Positions 1-10,975 of a DNA stretch of 64,000 nucleotides are shown here, in pieces. The position numbers were made by a program, and so were the translations under genes. The DNA is from Adiantum capillus-veneris (lineage: Eukaryota; Streptophyta; Polypodiopsida; Polypodiales; Pteridaceae). The stretch covers positions 6,422,501-6,486,500 of the forward strand of contig CM043968.1 in NCBI GenBank assembly GCA_014529385.2, given 5' to 3'. Positions within the stretch are counted from its first letter, which is position 1; the number at the start of each line of letters is the position of its first letter. The notes under the pieces are model-generated. The model was given only the letters and a program-made list of their open reading frames with translations. It had not been told where the DNA came from and ran no database searches.

Positions 1-2201
1 AGAGACTATTGCTCGCCAAACAGAGGAAATGAGGGAAGCAAAGCTTAAGGAGAAAGCAAAAGTAGCAGTGGAGTCCCAGAAACAAACAGAGTGCAATGTG
101 ACCCTGTCTATAGAGGCAATGAATCAAGAAACTCTACTTTCAATGAAGAATGGTTTGCTTGCAGCGATACCATTTGTAGATGGAACCAGAAAGCTAGCTC
201 TGGAAAAGGTGGACATTGATTTATTGCAGAATCCAGATGCTCAGATTTCAGACACAATTATCTATGCTTGTCTTAAGTAAGTGTTACTATCTTGCTAGCT
301 TTGAAAACTCAGATAATAGGTTTGCTAACTCAGGTAGAGTCTCTGCAGCCTGATCAAAAGTCAACTCCCATTGCACACTCACACAGAGGTGTTTCTCCTT
401 GATCCACAAATGTCTGTAATTATTAGACAAAAGAATAGTCCATCTGGGACCTTTGAGAGCTGGTTTCTCCACTGTGCTATGCTGGAAGTTACTGTGATCA
501 TCTTCCCATATGAGAACAACCATCACTGGAGTCTCATATGCCTTGATGTTGACCAACCAGCAATGTGGGTGTTCAATTCAATAAAAGGAACCCACCCTGA
601 AATTAGGCTGTAAGTGTTTTGTATCAGAAAGTGTTTATTATAGATATCCATGTAAATTTGAAGCCTCATGCTAACATCTTGACATTGCTTTGTGCAGTTG
701 TATAAAGAGGTTGTTGCTTGCCTATGGCAAGCTATGTGGAAGGTATGAACTATACAAGGCCCCAATCAAAGAAGTACCTGTCCCAAATCAAACCGATGGG
801 AATTCTTGTGGCTGGAGATGTCTTCTCCATGCAGAATATGTCCTGCAAAGTTACTTTGCATTAAAACCTTTCATGACTAAGGTACCCATTTGGCAATGCA
901 TTCAGTTAGTTTTGGTTTAGTCTATAAAAGAATTCTCATCATGTGGTCTTTCAATTTTGCAGAGTGCTTTAAAAAACTACACATATGATTATTTGCAAAG
1001 ATACCGGGTAAGTTTAATACAACACCTGCTTACTATGTCTAGCCCTAGAGAGCTTGAAGATAGCGGCTTGGATGAGCGCACTATTGATCTTACAAAACAT
1101 GATGTGCCACCACGACAAACCCCTACATCCGATACAGTGGAATCGCATCGGGCCGAGGGTGTCATATCAGTAGAAGATCAAAGTGTCGAGGATGAGGAAA
1201 GGACAAATGAGCATATGGAAGCTGCTAAGGTTCAACCGGAGGAGACAATGAAAGAGCCAAGTCAGCCAGTGGAAGAGCCAAAAGAGCCTATGGCTGAAAC
1301 CCAAGATGAGGAAAGCAGGCCTATAGATGAGCAAAAGGATATGGATGAGGAAAGCAGGCCTAGGGATGAGCAAAATGATATGGATCAGGGAAGGATGTAT
1401 GAGGCAAGCCGATCAACCTTGAATCAGGCAGAAAGGGCCATGGGGGAGACCCCTGATGAAGATTTGAATGATGACTATGAAGATAAAGCGGAGGAGAGCA
1501 ACAACGACATGAACACTACAGAGACCCAGTATGGACCCTTGCTACCTGTAGATACGGTTGTTCCGGTAATGTCTATTCAAGTATGGCAAAATATGTTCAG
1601 CTTCTAACTACTTATATGTACTTGTCAACTTTTACAGAGGTTGATTATCTTGGACGTCAATGGATTGCTGCTGATGCGGGTGCCTCTCGGTGACAGAGGA
1701 CCCTTTGAGGATTTGCAAACGTTTCGGATGGGAACTTGTCGAGCTGTGGTTTGTCCAGGAACCAAGGAATTTATTGAGTTTCTTCTTCCGCGCTTCAGAG
1801 TTGGCATATGGTCTTCAATGCAAAGGCAAAACTTATCGCCACTAGTTGCAATAGTTTGCAGTGTATGCCAAGCTCACACGTCAGAATTTGCCTTTTTGTA
1901 TGATCAAAGAAAATGCATTACCGTTGAGGGCCACTACCACCCTAAAAAACCAGGATTACCTCTTTTGTACAAACCGTTTAGCCAAATCGGTGTACCCTTT
2001 GATGCAACTAATACACTACTAATTGATGATACTCCTGAAAAGGGAGAACTAAATCCGCCGGGAACAACTATCTCACCACCTTCTTTCGAGGGGCATTCCT
2101 TCGATTTTTACCTTGAAGACATTCTGATTCCATACTTACAGAAATTGTATCTCAGTCCATTGTTCACGGACGAGTTTGTACTTTCTAATGAATTAAGATG
2201 A
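1..2201 (+). CDS. Ulp1-type cysteine protease fused to FCP1-like HAD phosphatase domain (5' partial, five exons)
   Basis: Reading frames join across four short GT-AG introns: exons 2-276, 349-609, 698-881, 963-1565 and 1638-2201, phases 2, 2, 0, 0, giving about 628 residues open to the left edge and ending in TGA. Exons 1-3 carry a C48/Ulp1-like peptidase core: [10 protein letters not shown] (His about 521-526), WVFNS where Asn (575-577) sits at the usual Asp position, and [10 protein letters not shown] with the nucleophile Cys at 807-809. Exon 4 is a roughly 200-residue acidic, Glu/Asp-rich linker with repeated EESRP-DEQ units. Exon 5 is an FCP1/SCP-like HAD domain: ILDVNGLLL (Asp at 1653), VGIWSSM and [10 protein letters not shown]. 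Ulp1 enzymes cleave SUMO-like conjugates; FCP1-type domains dephosphorylate Ser/Thr. No stop or frameshift is needed, so it looks functional or recently so. Capture by a transposon is an alternative, since Ulp1 domains ride on some plant DNA transposons. Confidence 0.78.
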
Positions 2202-2227
2202 TTCTTCTATCTGTCTTTGTCTTGTCT

Positions 2228-2371
<144 letters not shown>

Positions 2372-2490
2372 ACGTGGTAAAGAAATGTATTTCAAGCACA
2401 CTTTTTCACAGGGCACAATTGAAAAATGAGATCAATAAACTTCATGTCTTGAAAGTCATTTGTATACACTTGGGTTTACAAGAATATCTG

Positions 2491-3911
2491 TTACATTGAC
2501 ACTACTTCAACCCGACCATCCAACTCTTTGCACAAAATATCTTTTTCTCTTCGCCGCATCACCTTACGGCCAGCTAAGAAAAAGGAAAAATCTGATAGTT
2601 CCTTGTCCATTGACTCTTCAATGATGTCATTTTGCAAATGCTGAAGACTGCATAGCTCCCTTATTGTAACCACCAATAGTAGGCCATGCTCTTTATCAAT
2701 CACTTCCACATCCACAGTAGGATTATCTTCCAAACCTGCAGAAACCTGGTCCATAGGAATGTACTTACCGTTTAGCATTTGTGATCGCATATACCAAAAT
2801 GAGAGTAACAGTGATTGGCTTGCAATCATGTACTTGACAACTAGAGTATCAAGCGCGACCTCGCACCGTAAACCAATCTCTTCCTTTGCATACCATCCTT
2901 TGTCAAGAAGTTTGTCACAGGATGACTACTGAAATGACTTGCACATGAACATAGTTTTTGTAACTATGATGTTGTAGCTATGAAACAGCTCTATGAAGAG
3001 TGCAACAGGACAAAAGTTTGCAATTCTAACCAGTTTGGTAGGAATAGAGCTACGTAGAGACCTTTGTATATCCTTGTAGAGCTTACTTCGCATTGCCTCC
3101 ACCATTGTTTCCTCGAGAACTGGCCAGTCCACAGTGTTCCAATCGGTTGGTAGAGGCAGTTTCACCAACATGCCATTCTTATTCCCTGAGCTGAGTTGGT
3201 AAAAGTGGTCATAAAAAAAGATTCCCTCATCAGCCAATCTTTTGCTGCTCCTCTCTGAGTACTGTAGAGAACCAATATGGGCATGTACAACATGGAAGAG
3301 GCCTATTATGCACTCCACAGGCTCCCATTGCTCATAAGAAGAGGGATAAACATCTGCAATATATATAAGAAGAGTTAAACTAAGAGTATCAATAAGTACA
3401 AATGACAAATCTAATGTAATTGAGTTGTGAAGAGTAGAGACATTACTCATAACAAGCGGGAGAAACATTGCAAAATATATAAAAAAAGTTATAATGAGAG
3501 TATCAGTAAGTTCACATGTCAAGAGTACTTACAATTGCAACGTGGTTGATGTATATCTGATACATTTCCACTGTTTGCTATCACCTCTGGATGGGTAAAC
3601 ACATGCTGAACAAGAACTTCCTTTACAGATCTTTTGCCGATCTCAACTTTGAAATCCAACACCCTGGCCTTCCATGCTGAGCGGTAAACGTTGATACCAC
3701 TAGACCTCTTGGGTCTTCTTGGTTGCATGAGGACCCATGAACCTTTGTTTATCCTTTGTCCAACCCATTGGTTGTTTGCACTTATTGAAGCTGGTATTGT
3801 AATTAAGGATATGCTACTACTTGGCCTTCTAGGCAAAGTGCCGTTGTTGTTTGTTGGTGTGAGAGACAGTAAACACCTTGAGGCTCTTGGGCGAGAAGAC
3901 GTGGATGCCAT
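2491..3911 (-). CDS. Unrecognised two-exon gene with one in-frame TAG
   Basis: I do not recognise this protein. Exon 1 (3911-3533) starts MASTSSRPRASR, a Ser/Arg-rich N-terminus that could be an organelle transit peptide. It ends at a GTAAGT donor in phase 1. Exon 2 opens at 3353 after a TATTGCAG acceptor and reads in the matching phase (VYPSSYEQWEP, SSKRLADEGIFFYDHF, LPTDWNTVDWPVLEETM). The frame runs to 2491, broken only by a single TAG at 2926-2928. After it the same frame continues (SSCDKLLDKGWYAKEEIG) to a TGA-type end near 2491. The TAG is either a nonsense mutation or lies in a very small intron; no convincing donor is visible. About 413 residues in all. It converges on the Ulp1-FCP1 gene, separated by a microsatellite. 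Confidence 0.6.
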
Positions 3912-5054
3912 AACTCTCAGAGAAAAGCTTTAGTGGAGGGAGATTCACTTTGAAAGCATTCTAATGGAGGGAAAGTATTTTAAAATTCCAATATCTTGTG
4001 CGGGCTTAATGGTCACCCTCCAGTACGTTAATGACCATGAGAGAATATCAGAAGTGGGACCACACGCAAGCACCTAAAAGCTCGGTAAAAGGAAGGAAAT
4101 TACTATGCTACAATCCTAGTTTCGTGAAAGTTTTATGCTATTTTTCTATTTTTTGAGTCTTTCCAGGTACTTTCCTACGTAACGTAGCCTTCATGCTCAT
4201 TGGACGCGCTCTATTTTTCTCTCTTTTCATATGGCCCTCCAAATGACCTCCGAAATTTCCTAATGTGAGACATGGGGAAAAAGGCACTCGGAACTTCTCT
4301 CCTCTTGGAAGGTGGGTCTTAGGATCGCTAGATAAACTAATCACGCTTCCCCTGCGGGGTGGAACTAGATCTCGATGCTAGTAGGCTCGAACTAAACTCA
4401 CTTTGTGATGAGAGATTGTCCGCTAGATGAACCGTAAACCACTTTGTTTGCTTCCATTGTAGATCTAGTGGCCACCAGGTTTACCATCAGATCCGTTGTT
4501 TGAGACGACGGGGTGGGGACCTCACAGAGAGAGAGACTCAACGAGGTCACCAATCTTGTTCTCTAGAACCTTTAGAGATGGAAAATGATGGTGCCATGAT
4601 CCTCGAGAGAAAAGAGGCTGTTGAGAAACTGCAAAATCCCTTCACCAGTCACCCGCTGCCCCTCACATCTCGTAAGCAAAGAACCTAAGTAGTAGCACAC
4701 CAAGGGTGTTTGCATTAGTGTGATATCTAATCCTTGTGCCACGTTTACCATCCACTATGCCGTTGAGCTTGGAGCTTTGAGATTGGATACAATTCAAGCC
4801 TTGTCATGGGAGGGATGATGCGAACGATACACATGTAGTGATTCTTGTGGATTGGCACATTCCTTTTGAGCTTCAAGCCCTTGCCTAAATGGGTGCTTTT
4901 ACACACCTAGAGCTGTTCATTACTTTCAAGGGATGTACAATAGAGGGAGAAAATGTTTCTTTGAGGTAGAGGAAACTCTCTCATGTCTACAACGAGTCTT
5001 CCTTGACCTCAAAGTAAACGTTTTAATAGATCATTTCTTGCTGCTCCGCAATAG
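3912..5054. other. Intergenic, no gene seen
   Basis: This should contain the promoter of the minus-strand gene starting at 3911. Frames are short and not protein-like. I see no convincing promoter box, repeat or transposon signature. Confidence 0.6.
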
Positions 5055-5156
5055 TGGCTCATAGATGTAGCACCTGATGAGGCAGACTGAAAGGATTAAT
5101 GGCTATGGCTCATAGACGTAGCACCTGATGAGGCAGACTGAAAGGATTAATGGCTA
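5055..5156. repeat. 51 bp tandem duplication
   Basis: Two copies (5055-5105 and 5106-5156) of a unit starting TGGCTCATAGA, differing at about one base (ATGTAG versus ACGTAG). It lies just beyond the 3' end of the SHC relic. Confidence 0.93.
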
Positions 5157-5261
5157 TGGACCGTTGTGTGAACAACCTCTTACAATATATTGCAGGACTT
5201 GGCAATCACATTTGCTGGCTACCATACTAGCAGCGAGGCCTTATAGAGGACATGCAAGGCT

Positions 5262-7230
5262 TTATAGAGGCCTCATAGAACTCGTCAAGATACCAAGTTT
5301 CGTCCCTCGATAGACACAAGTGATTAACACAATTTGTTGGTGATTTTCATCATGGTTGTGGTCCGGCCTCGCCATACTACTCCACTTTACTTCTTTCCCC
5401 TTCTTGTTCTCCATCTTCACCAGCCACTTTGCCCCCCTCCTGATCTCCTCCCCGTGCATTGTCGGCACCGTCAATGCCATCGCCATCAGCACCCCACACG
5501 TCCCATGTATGTAGTTCACCCCCCACCAACACCCATCCTCCTCCTGCTCATTCCGTAGATACGCCAATCCTCTTGCCAGCACTTCAGGCGGCATCCGTTG
5601 TGCCAGCCCCTCACCCTGCTCGCTTTCCATCAGCCGGCTCTAAATAAATATCGGCCTGGTAGCCGACATGTAGGTGGGCGAAACCGGTGCAGCCGGTCAC
5701 GGCACTTTTTGATGGGGGAGCAGAATTCAGTGCTCTATGATGCACCAGCTGCAAGATCTGCTCGTGCGCCTGCATACATCGTAGCGGTAAAGCATTGCTC
5801 CCAGAGGGCCGATGTCCTGAGTTCGAGCCTGCGTGTGCATTCCGAGTTGACATTTTTGGTCAACGACTAGGAGCCGGTTGGCACTGACTGGCAACCGGCT
5901 CGGCTGCCTTCGCCACGATGGCAAGCAAGCCGATAAATATCCAAACCCTCCATCAGCCTCCCCACCAATTCCATCACCCTTGCAGTCACATCTGCAGTGG
6001 GTGGATTATTCATGGCTTTCAAATCCAGTCCACAGCACATGCAATAGCCTCATTTTTGACATCTTCTTTCTTTAGCTTGACGGAGTGTAAGGCCATTGTG
6101 ACAGTGGTAGTATCGTCAACATCTGGGTACCATCTGTTGAAGAATTGGAATGCCCACCGGCACATAGCCTGCTTTGCTTTTGTAGGACCAGTCTCCGTGC
6201 TTGGTGATTTGCTTTTCTAGGAGCCACTCTCCAGCCTTTTGCAAGGCTGAACGGTCTAGCGGAAGCCTGGACTCGACAATAGCTCTTACCACAAGAGCTG
6301 TATCCCAGACAGGTGATACGGCAGATTGTATTGCACAATGTTCTTTCCTTTCTATTGAGAACATCTCGAAAGCAGAGAGAGGTTGTGGAGTACGGGGTGT
6401 GTCACATCATAGCCCCATATCTTCATAGTAACCGAGAAGCTCTCCAGAATCCTGATCTTGCCTCTTTAGCACCCACCTCGCTGCTTCCTTCAAACCCCAT
6501 CGCCGGAACTGTACGACCCCCATCTTCTCCATCGCCTTGAAAGTATAGTCTATCCCTACGAAGAGCTTGTCAGTCCAACTCCCCCCAAAAGCAAAGCCGA
6601 AGCGCACATTCTTCCTCCCCTCAGCATAAAGCTCTTCAAAGGACACCTCTGGCTTCAGCTCAAACACGCAATTTTTGTCGCAAATGATCATCAAAGGCAC
6701 TACGCACTCGCGAGCCCCGCACGCCATGTTGTATAAGCTGAAGGGAAACCAGCCAAGGAAGAGCACAACCCATGGAGGCAGAGAAGGAATGCCTTTTCAA
6801 TCATAGATACCTATTGAAGCTAGCCAAATCTTGGTAAAGATGCAGGCTTTAGAGATACTCCTCGACTGATGATGTACGTGTAAGATTTTCGACGAACGGG
6901 ATCTAAATTTGGGACATGGAGAAGAGACAATGCTATGTAGGCTTCTATAGTGGCACTGAGATGGCCTCCATCTCCATAATAAAGCTCCCACCCACCATGA
7001 TCAGACTGCCACAGCTTAAGGTAGTTGCCCATTTTCTGCACGGGCTTTCGGTGATGATGGTCTGTGAGGTGATGGTTGTATTGGCTTCAAGCTCTCCCCA
7101 CTAGTATTCTTGGGGGAACTACAAGGATATTAAGAACTCCTGGCTTTGCCAGATGCCATCGTCGCGCGAGATGGTTCCGCATATCACCTGTGTACTCCTC
7201 CTTGAAGTACTCTTGACTGTAGGGCTCCAT
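5262..7230 (-). pseudogene. Squalene-hopene cyclase-type triterpene cyclase relic
   Basis: Pieces of a class II triterpene cyclase occur in N-to-C order on the minus strand. A start Met (MEPYSQEYF) is at 7230-7228. Then follow WGELEANTTITSQTI (about 7095-7040), HGGWELYYGDGGHLSATIE (about 7000), FTKIWLASIGIYD, KGIPSLPPWVVLFLGWFPF, SPVWDTALVV, FQFFNRWYPDVDDT (acid motif DVDD at 6112-6123), TADVTARVMELVGRLMEGL, and GVNYIHGTCGVLMA (near 5520). DXDD is the protonating motif of squalene-hopene cyclases; oxidosqualene cyclases have DCTAE. Disruptions: TGG-to-stop changes (for example TAG near 7100 and TGA near 6786), several frameshifts, missing stretches before GYDVTHPV and before DLKAM, an inserted element, and no C-terminal catalytic-fold end. 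No introns interrupt about 2 kb of coding sequence. The living gene would cyclise squalene to hopene-type triterpenes at membranes. Confidence 0.88.
5652..5932. mobile_element. Short inverted-repeat element inserted in the SHC relic, with tRNA-like A/B boxes
   Basis: The SHC frame stops at GRLMEGL-DI and resumes on the other side of this block. It is flanked by direct repeats ATAAATAT(C) at 5644-5652 and 5933-5941. The ends are imperfect inverted repeats, CGGCCTGGTAGCC versus CGGCTTGCTTGCC (10 of 13). An 8-9 bp target duplication fits hAT or Mutator-type non-autonomous elements. Inside, GTAGCGGTAAAGC (5781-5793) and GAGTTCGAGCCT (5819-5830) resemble a Pol III A box and B box at tRNA-like spacing, so a SINE component is possible. 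There is no coding capacity. Confidence 0.6.
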
Positions 7231-7232
7231 CT

Positions 7233-7612
7233 TGGCCACAGGTGCAGGCCAGCTTGTATCTTGTTGCTGCAAAGCTCCCTCTTCAGCTTCCAGGTGTTGC
7301 CTCATGTTCTGCCCTTGTTGCATGAGGATATCAAGCTGCTGCTTGTGCCCTTTCACTGAGATTGCACGGGCTTGAGAAAACGTACAAGCAGGCTCTGCGC
7401 ACGAGGAATTGGCACCGTAACATCCTGGCCACAGGTGCAGGCCAGCTTGCAACTTGTTGCTGCAAAGCTCCCTCTTCGGCTTCCGGGTGTTCTTCATGTT
7501 CTGCCCTTGTTGCATGAGGATATCAAGCTGCTGCTTATGCCCTTTCATTGAGCTTGCATGGGCTTGAGAAAACGTACAAGCAGGCTCTGCCCTCGAGGAA
7601 TCGGCACCGCAA
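7233..7612. repeat. Tandem duplication of a ~193 bp unit next to the SHC start codon
   Basis: Copy 1 is 7233-7425 and copy 2 about 7426-7612, both starting TGGCCACAGGTGCAGGCC, with about 8-10% difference. On the minus strand both copies are open in the frame that runs into the SHC Met (KGHKQQLDILMQQGQNM occurs twice), so a duplicated N-terminal or 5'UTR segment is possible. Confidence 0.88.
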
Positions 7613-9575
7613 TTAGCAATAGCTTGGATAGGACTACCTCCAGGAGCATCTTCAAACAGGGAAACGTCCAAACTGTGAGCTCTTGGAAGCCTTTAATCTT
7701 CATTGTGCCAACAGTCCATGGGTTGCCCGCACACGACTTGAGGGTGAAGGAACAGGCAAGCCTGGTGAGCTTTTTGGTCACAGAAGTCCCTAGGGAGTGA
7801 TGGATAGGTCGAGGAAGGCCATTCTCAACAGGATTCCCAAAACTTCCACAAGAAGAAAGATGCCCTGCAAAAAATTTGACAAGAATACAAAAACTGCTTT
7901 TACCAGGAGAACTAGTCAAAGGTGGTGGATGTGACTGCTGGCAAAAATGACGAGTGTCTTTTTGCTGAACGCTTGGCAAGCATCACACAATAACAGATCA
8001 TAAGCACCACACAACACTTGCCCGTGGGCAACAGCAAATCGAGGAACCTGACATCAACTCCCACTTTCCAACAACTGCAATCATCCTAATCAAATGCTTT
8101 GATAAAAGGTAACACCCGGGGATGCATCATTAACAAACATACCACTTAAAAGAATGAAAGGAACAACTTACACCCAGTTAACCATAAAAGAAACAACGCA
8201 TTATAGAGTTGCCTTGTGAACTGCCATTATCTTAAGCTCATCCTTGGTGAGAAGCTTTTGTGCTATACATAAAGACAAGGAGCAGGCAGAAAGCCCTTAT
8301 CAGCCAAGCAACAGCATCCAAGCATCAAGAGACAAAATGCGTTACTTTATGGGCGTGCTTAGAGGGTTCCCCCATACACCCTCTAAAAGCGTTTGTAGAG
8401 GGCCCTCAAAAACGAAAATGTATGCCCCATAGCTTTCCCTACTTTTATGGCACCCTCTTCCACAAACTTTGGGGGTAACCTGTAGTGACTCCTACAATTT
8501 AGGTAGGGGGTTGTCTCAACCACCCCCTACATCCAAAGAAGCACCATTTGGATAGGCTATAAGAGGTAAAAGGGGTAGGGATGCTAGAAATAGAATAAAA
8601 GCAAAGGGCTATAGCAAGTCACGTTTGGGGATATGGGGGGGTATGGGAAGCTGGATGTTATTTTTAAGGGCCCTCCAAAAAATAATTGGTCCTTGCTCCT
8701 TAAAGGGCCTATGGGGGAGCCCTCTTACACAGAACAAACGGCAAAAATTTATCTGGCATTTAGTAGGCCCATGAACAAAATGATTCATACCCTTTCATCA
8801 ATGGGGTTGCACGAGCTCATGACCTCAGGCTGCTCGCAAAAAGAAGCTTTGAAGCCCCGCAATTATGAATAGCTCGAAATAGAAAAGTGAGTCCAGCCTT
8901 TCCGCGACATGTGCTCCGCAAAGCCGTACCTCACGCGATTTTTCAGGCCATGTCATTTGCAGGAAAAAGAGATTGTAGAAAGGTGAAGGCCACATCATTT
9001 GCAGGAAAAAGAGATTGTAGAGCTCCCTCCAAACGTGGTCTATTGTGAAGAAGAAGAAGCTATGGTAGCCCTACAAATCATCAAGAAGAAAACAAAGAAG
9101 AAGCCTTGGGTATGGATCCACAATAAGGGGAAAAGAAGTCGGGTTAAGGGCGTGCATCGTTCCTTTGTGCAAGAGCTCTCATCTTTCATTGCCAACAAAC
9201 GTTCCAAATTTGTCTAGATGTTTCTTGCTTGCTTGCTCACTTGCTCACAGCTTCACTAAGGTGTCTTGCTATCTTAGAGCTATAGTACATTTGTTGCGGA
9301 TATTGCTTTTGTACGCATTTGTGGAGCCATCTTGGCTAGTACGGTAGTCTCGGTCATTTTTGAGATTTGGTTCGAAAGATAGTCACTTTGGAGACTTGAT
9401 GTCATTGCTTAGCCTTGTGTGAGGGTCGTGCATAAGATTTTTTGAAGCCAAACATTGGAGGCTAGGTTACTAGTGCAAGGTGGATTAGGTTGCTAGAGAT
9501 CCCCGTATCATATCCTCATCATATGCCATGTATGAGAGGACTAGGTGCTTTGACACCGTGTTGGCATTCGTTTGT
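7613..9575. other. No supportable gene; one short direct repeat
   Basis: Open frames here are short and not protein-like. A minus-strand frame at 7545-7979 has no recognisable motif. A 26 bp direct repeat (TCATTTGCAGGAAAAAGAG core) sits at 8953-8978 and 8995-9020. The stretch may be decayed retroelement LTR, but I cannot show paired ends. Confidence 0.5.
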
Positions 9576-9716
9576 CAGTTTGACAGTGTGCACAAATAGT
9601 TTTGTACTCTGTAGTTTATGCCTATTGTTCAAAGAGAAATAGGCATAAACTGTCAGTTTGAAAGTGTGCACATACAGTTTTGTACTCTCCAATTTATGCA
9701 TATTGCTCAAAGAGCA
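9576..9716. repeat. ~78 bp tandem duplication
   Basis: Copies start at 9576 and 9654 with CAGTTTGACAGTGTGCAC versus CAGTTTGAAAGTGTGCAC and share GTTTTGTACTCT and TTTATGC blocks. It lies upstream of the copia gag and could be part of that element's LTR or leader. Confidence 0.75.
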
Positions 9717-9808
9717 TTTCTATGCCATTTTTTGTCTGTGTGTATTGCACTTTGATAGTAATTTTGATTGAGATTTTCTCCCAAATTCAAACAAGACTCT
9801 CTTGAAAT

Positions 9809-10342
9809 TTGGCAAAATTTTGTGCTAGAAATCTTGCTTTTATGGCAAATTTTAGGGACATGGATATTTATGACATTAAGAAGTTTGACAATATAAACTT
9901 TGCACTTTGGAAAGAGCAGATTCGCGTTGTCTTAGTGCAAAAGAAGCAAGAACTTCCCATTTCATATGCTGTGAGGACTGAGGAGATGAACATGACTAAG
10001 TTTCAATGGGAAGAGTTAGATGCGCTTCGCAGATCTATTATTAGATTGCATCTTGCCGAGTCAAAGTATTTCACTCTTTTGGAGTGTGCTATGGCGCATC
10101 TAGTATGGTTGAAGTTATGCAACACATATGAGAGAAACTCTATTAGCAATAAGGTGTTCTTGATGCGAAAGCTGTGTAATCGTTGTATGAAAGAGTTAGC
10201 TAGTGTTGCTAGCCATATCAATGACTTTGACTCTTTGTTTGCCCATATTTGTGCTCTGTATATGAAAATAGATAATGAGATGAAAGTTATTCACTTCCTT
10301 TGCTTATTGCCACCATTGTGGGATACATTTTGTACTGTGTAA
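9809..10342 (+). CDS. Ty1/copia gag (UBN2-type), 3' truncated element
   Basis: A 177-residue frame with the copia gag signature: KKFDNINFALWKEQIRVVL near the N-terminus (the typical F-G-x-N-F-x-x-W-K region), then LHLAESKYFTLLE, AHLVWLKLCNTYER and FLMRKLCNRCMKE, and a block ending IHFLCLLPPLWDTF. Gag forms the virus-like particle that packages element RNA. The frame stops at 10340, before any CCHC knuckle, protease or integrase. The downstream bases still look gag-derived until about 10415 and are then replaced by unrelated sequence. I see no PBS or upstream LTR pair, so this is a fragment. Confidence 0.75.
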   Translation: MAKFCARNLAFMANFRDMDIYDIKKFDNINFALWKEQIRVVLVQKKQELPISYAVRTEEMNMTKFQWEELDALRRSIIRLHLAESKYFTLLECAMAHLVWLKLCNTYERNSISNKVFLMRKLCNRCMKELASVASHINDFDSLFAHICALYMKIDNEMKVIHFLCLLPPLWDTFCTV

Positions 10343-10417
10343 GTAATTTTGCACCAAATGGTATGCTAGTGTACAATGATATCACTAGCTCTCTTATTTC
10401 AAAAGAAGTGTGTGTTA

Positions 10418-10485
10418 GGAAATAGGACGTAGCTAAGTAGATATTAAAGTAGCTTACTTAATGGAGAGATATAATTTTCACACAC

Positions 10486-10516
<31 letters not shown>

Positions 10517-10853
10517 CACGATATACGTGGTTCACCCAATGTGAGCTACGTCCATGGGAAAGCAGCCACTCAATGGATTTAGTACTTCAAAATAGAAGTA
10601 GGTTACAAAGGGATTATACCCTTAATGAAGCTCCCGCCTTGCTTCACTCTCACCACCTCACACTCACCTTGTTTCATCAACTTCACAATGCACCACAATT
10701 CATTTTGTGTGTAGAAGAGGCCTCTTTTTATAGGCCAAAAGGGCTGCCCTTTCTCATGAGAGACAACCATGTGTAGCCGCCCTAGTTGGAGTCTTACTGT
10801 AAGGCGAGCGACTATTTTTGAGCCAGCAACTATTCCGAGCGAAAACAAACACA

Positions 10854-10910
<57 letters not shown>

Positions 10911-10975
10911 GGAGAGAGATGTGGGACAGGGCTATCGCTTATAGTGAGATGGATGTTGGCACCCTAAACTCTAGT
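10418..10975 (+). mobile_element. Possible solo LTR or short insertion interrupting the copia gag
   Basis: Sequence character changes at about 10418. The block contains a (GA)n tract, then CGTGGTTCACCCAATGTGAGC, a phrase common in plant LTRs, and later TTTTTATAGGCC and a (CA)n tract. It ends near GGCACCCTAAACTC. No second copy is present in the window and no target duplication was confirmed. Confidence 0.25.
10858..10909. repeat. (CA)n microsatellite
   Basis: About 26 pure CA units, followed by a short GA-rich stretch. Confidence 0.97.

Noticed and set aside
5781-5830. Possible tRNA gene
   Set aside because: A-box and B-box-like words are present but no cloverleaf acceptor or anticodon stem can be drawn; it fits a SINE-like segment better.
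7545-7979. 144-residue minus-strand frame upstream of the SHC relic
   Set aside because: No motif or family resemblance, and half of it lies in the 193 bp duplication in another frame.
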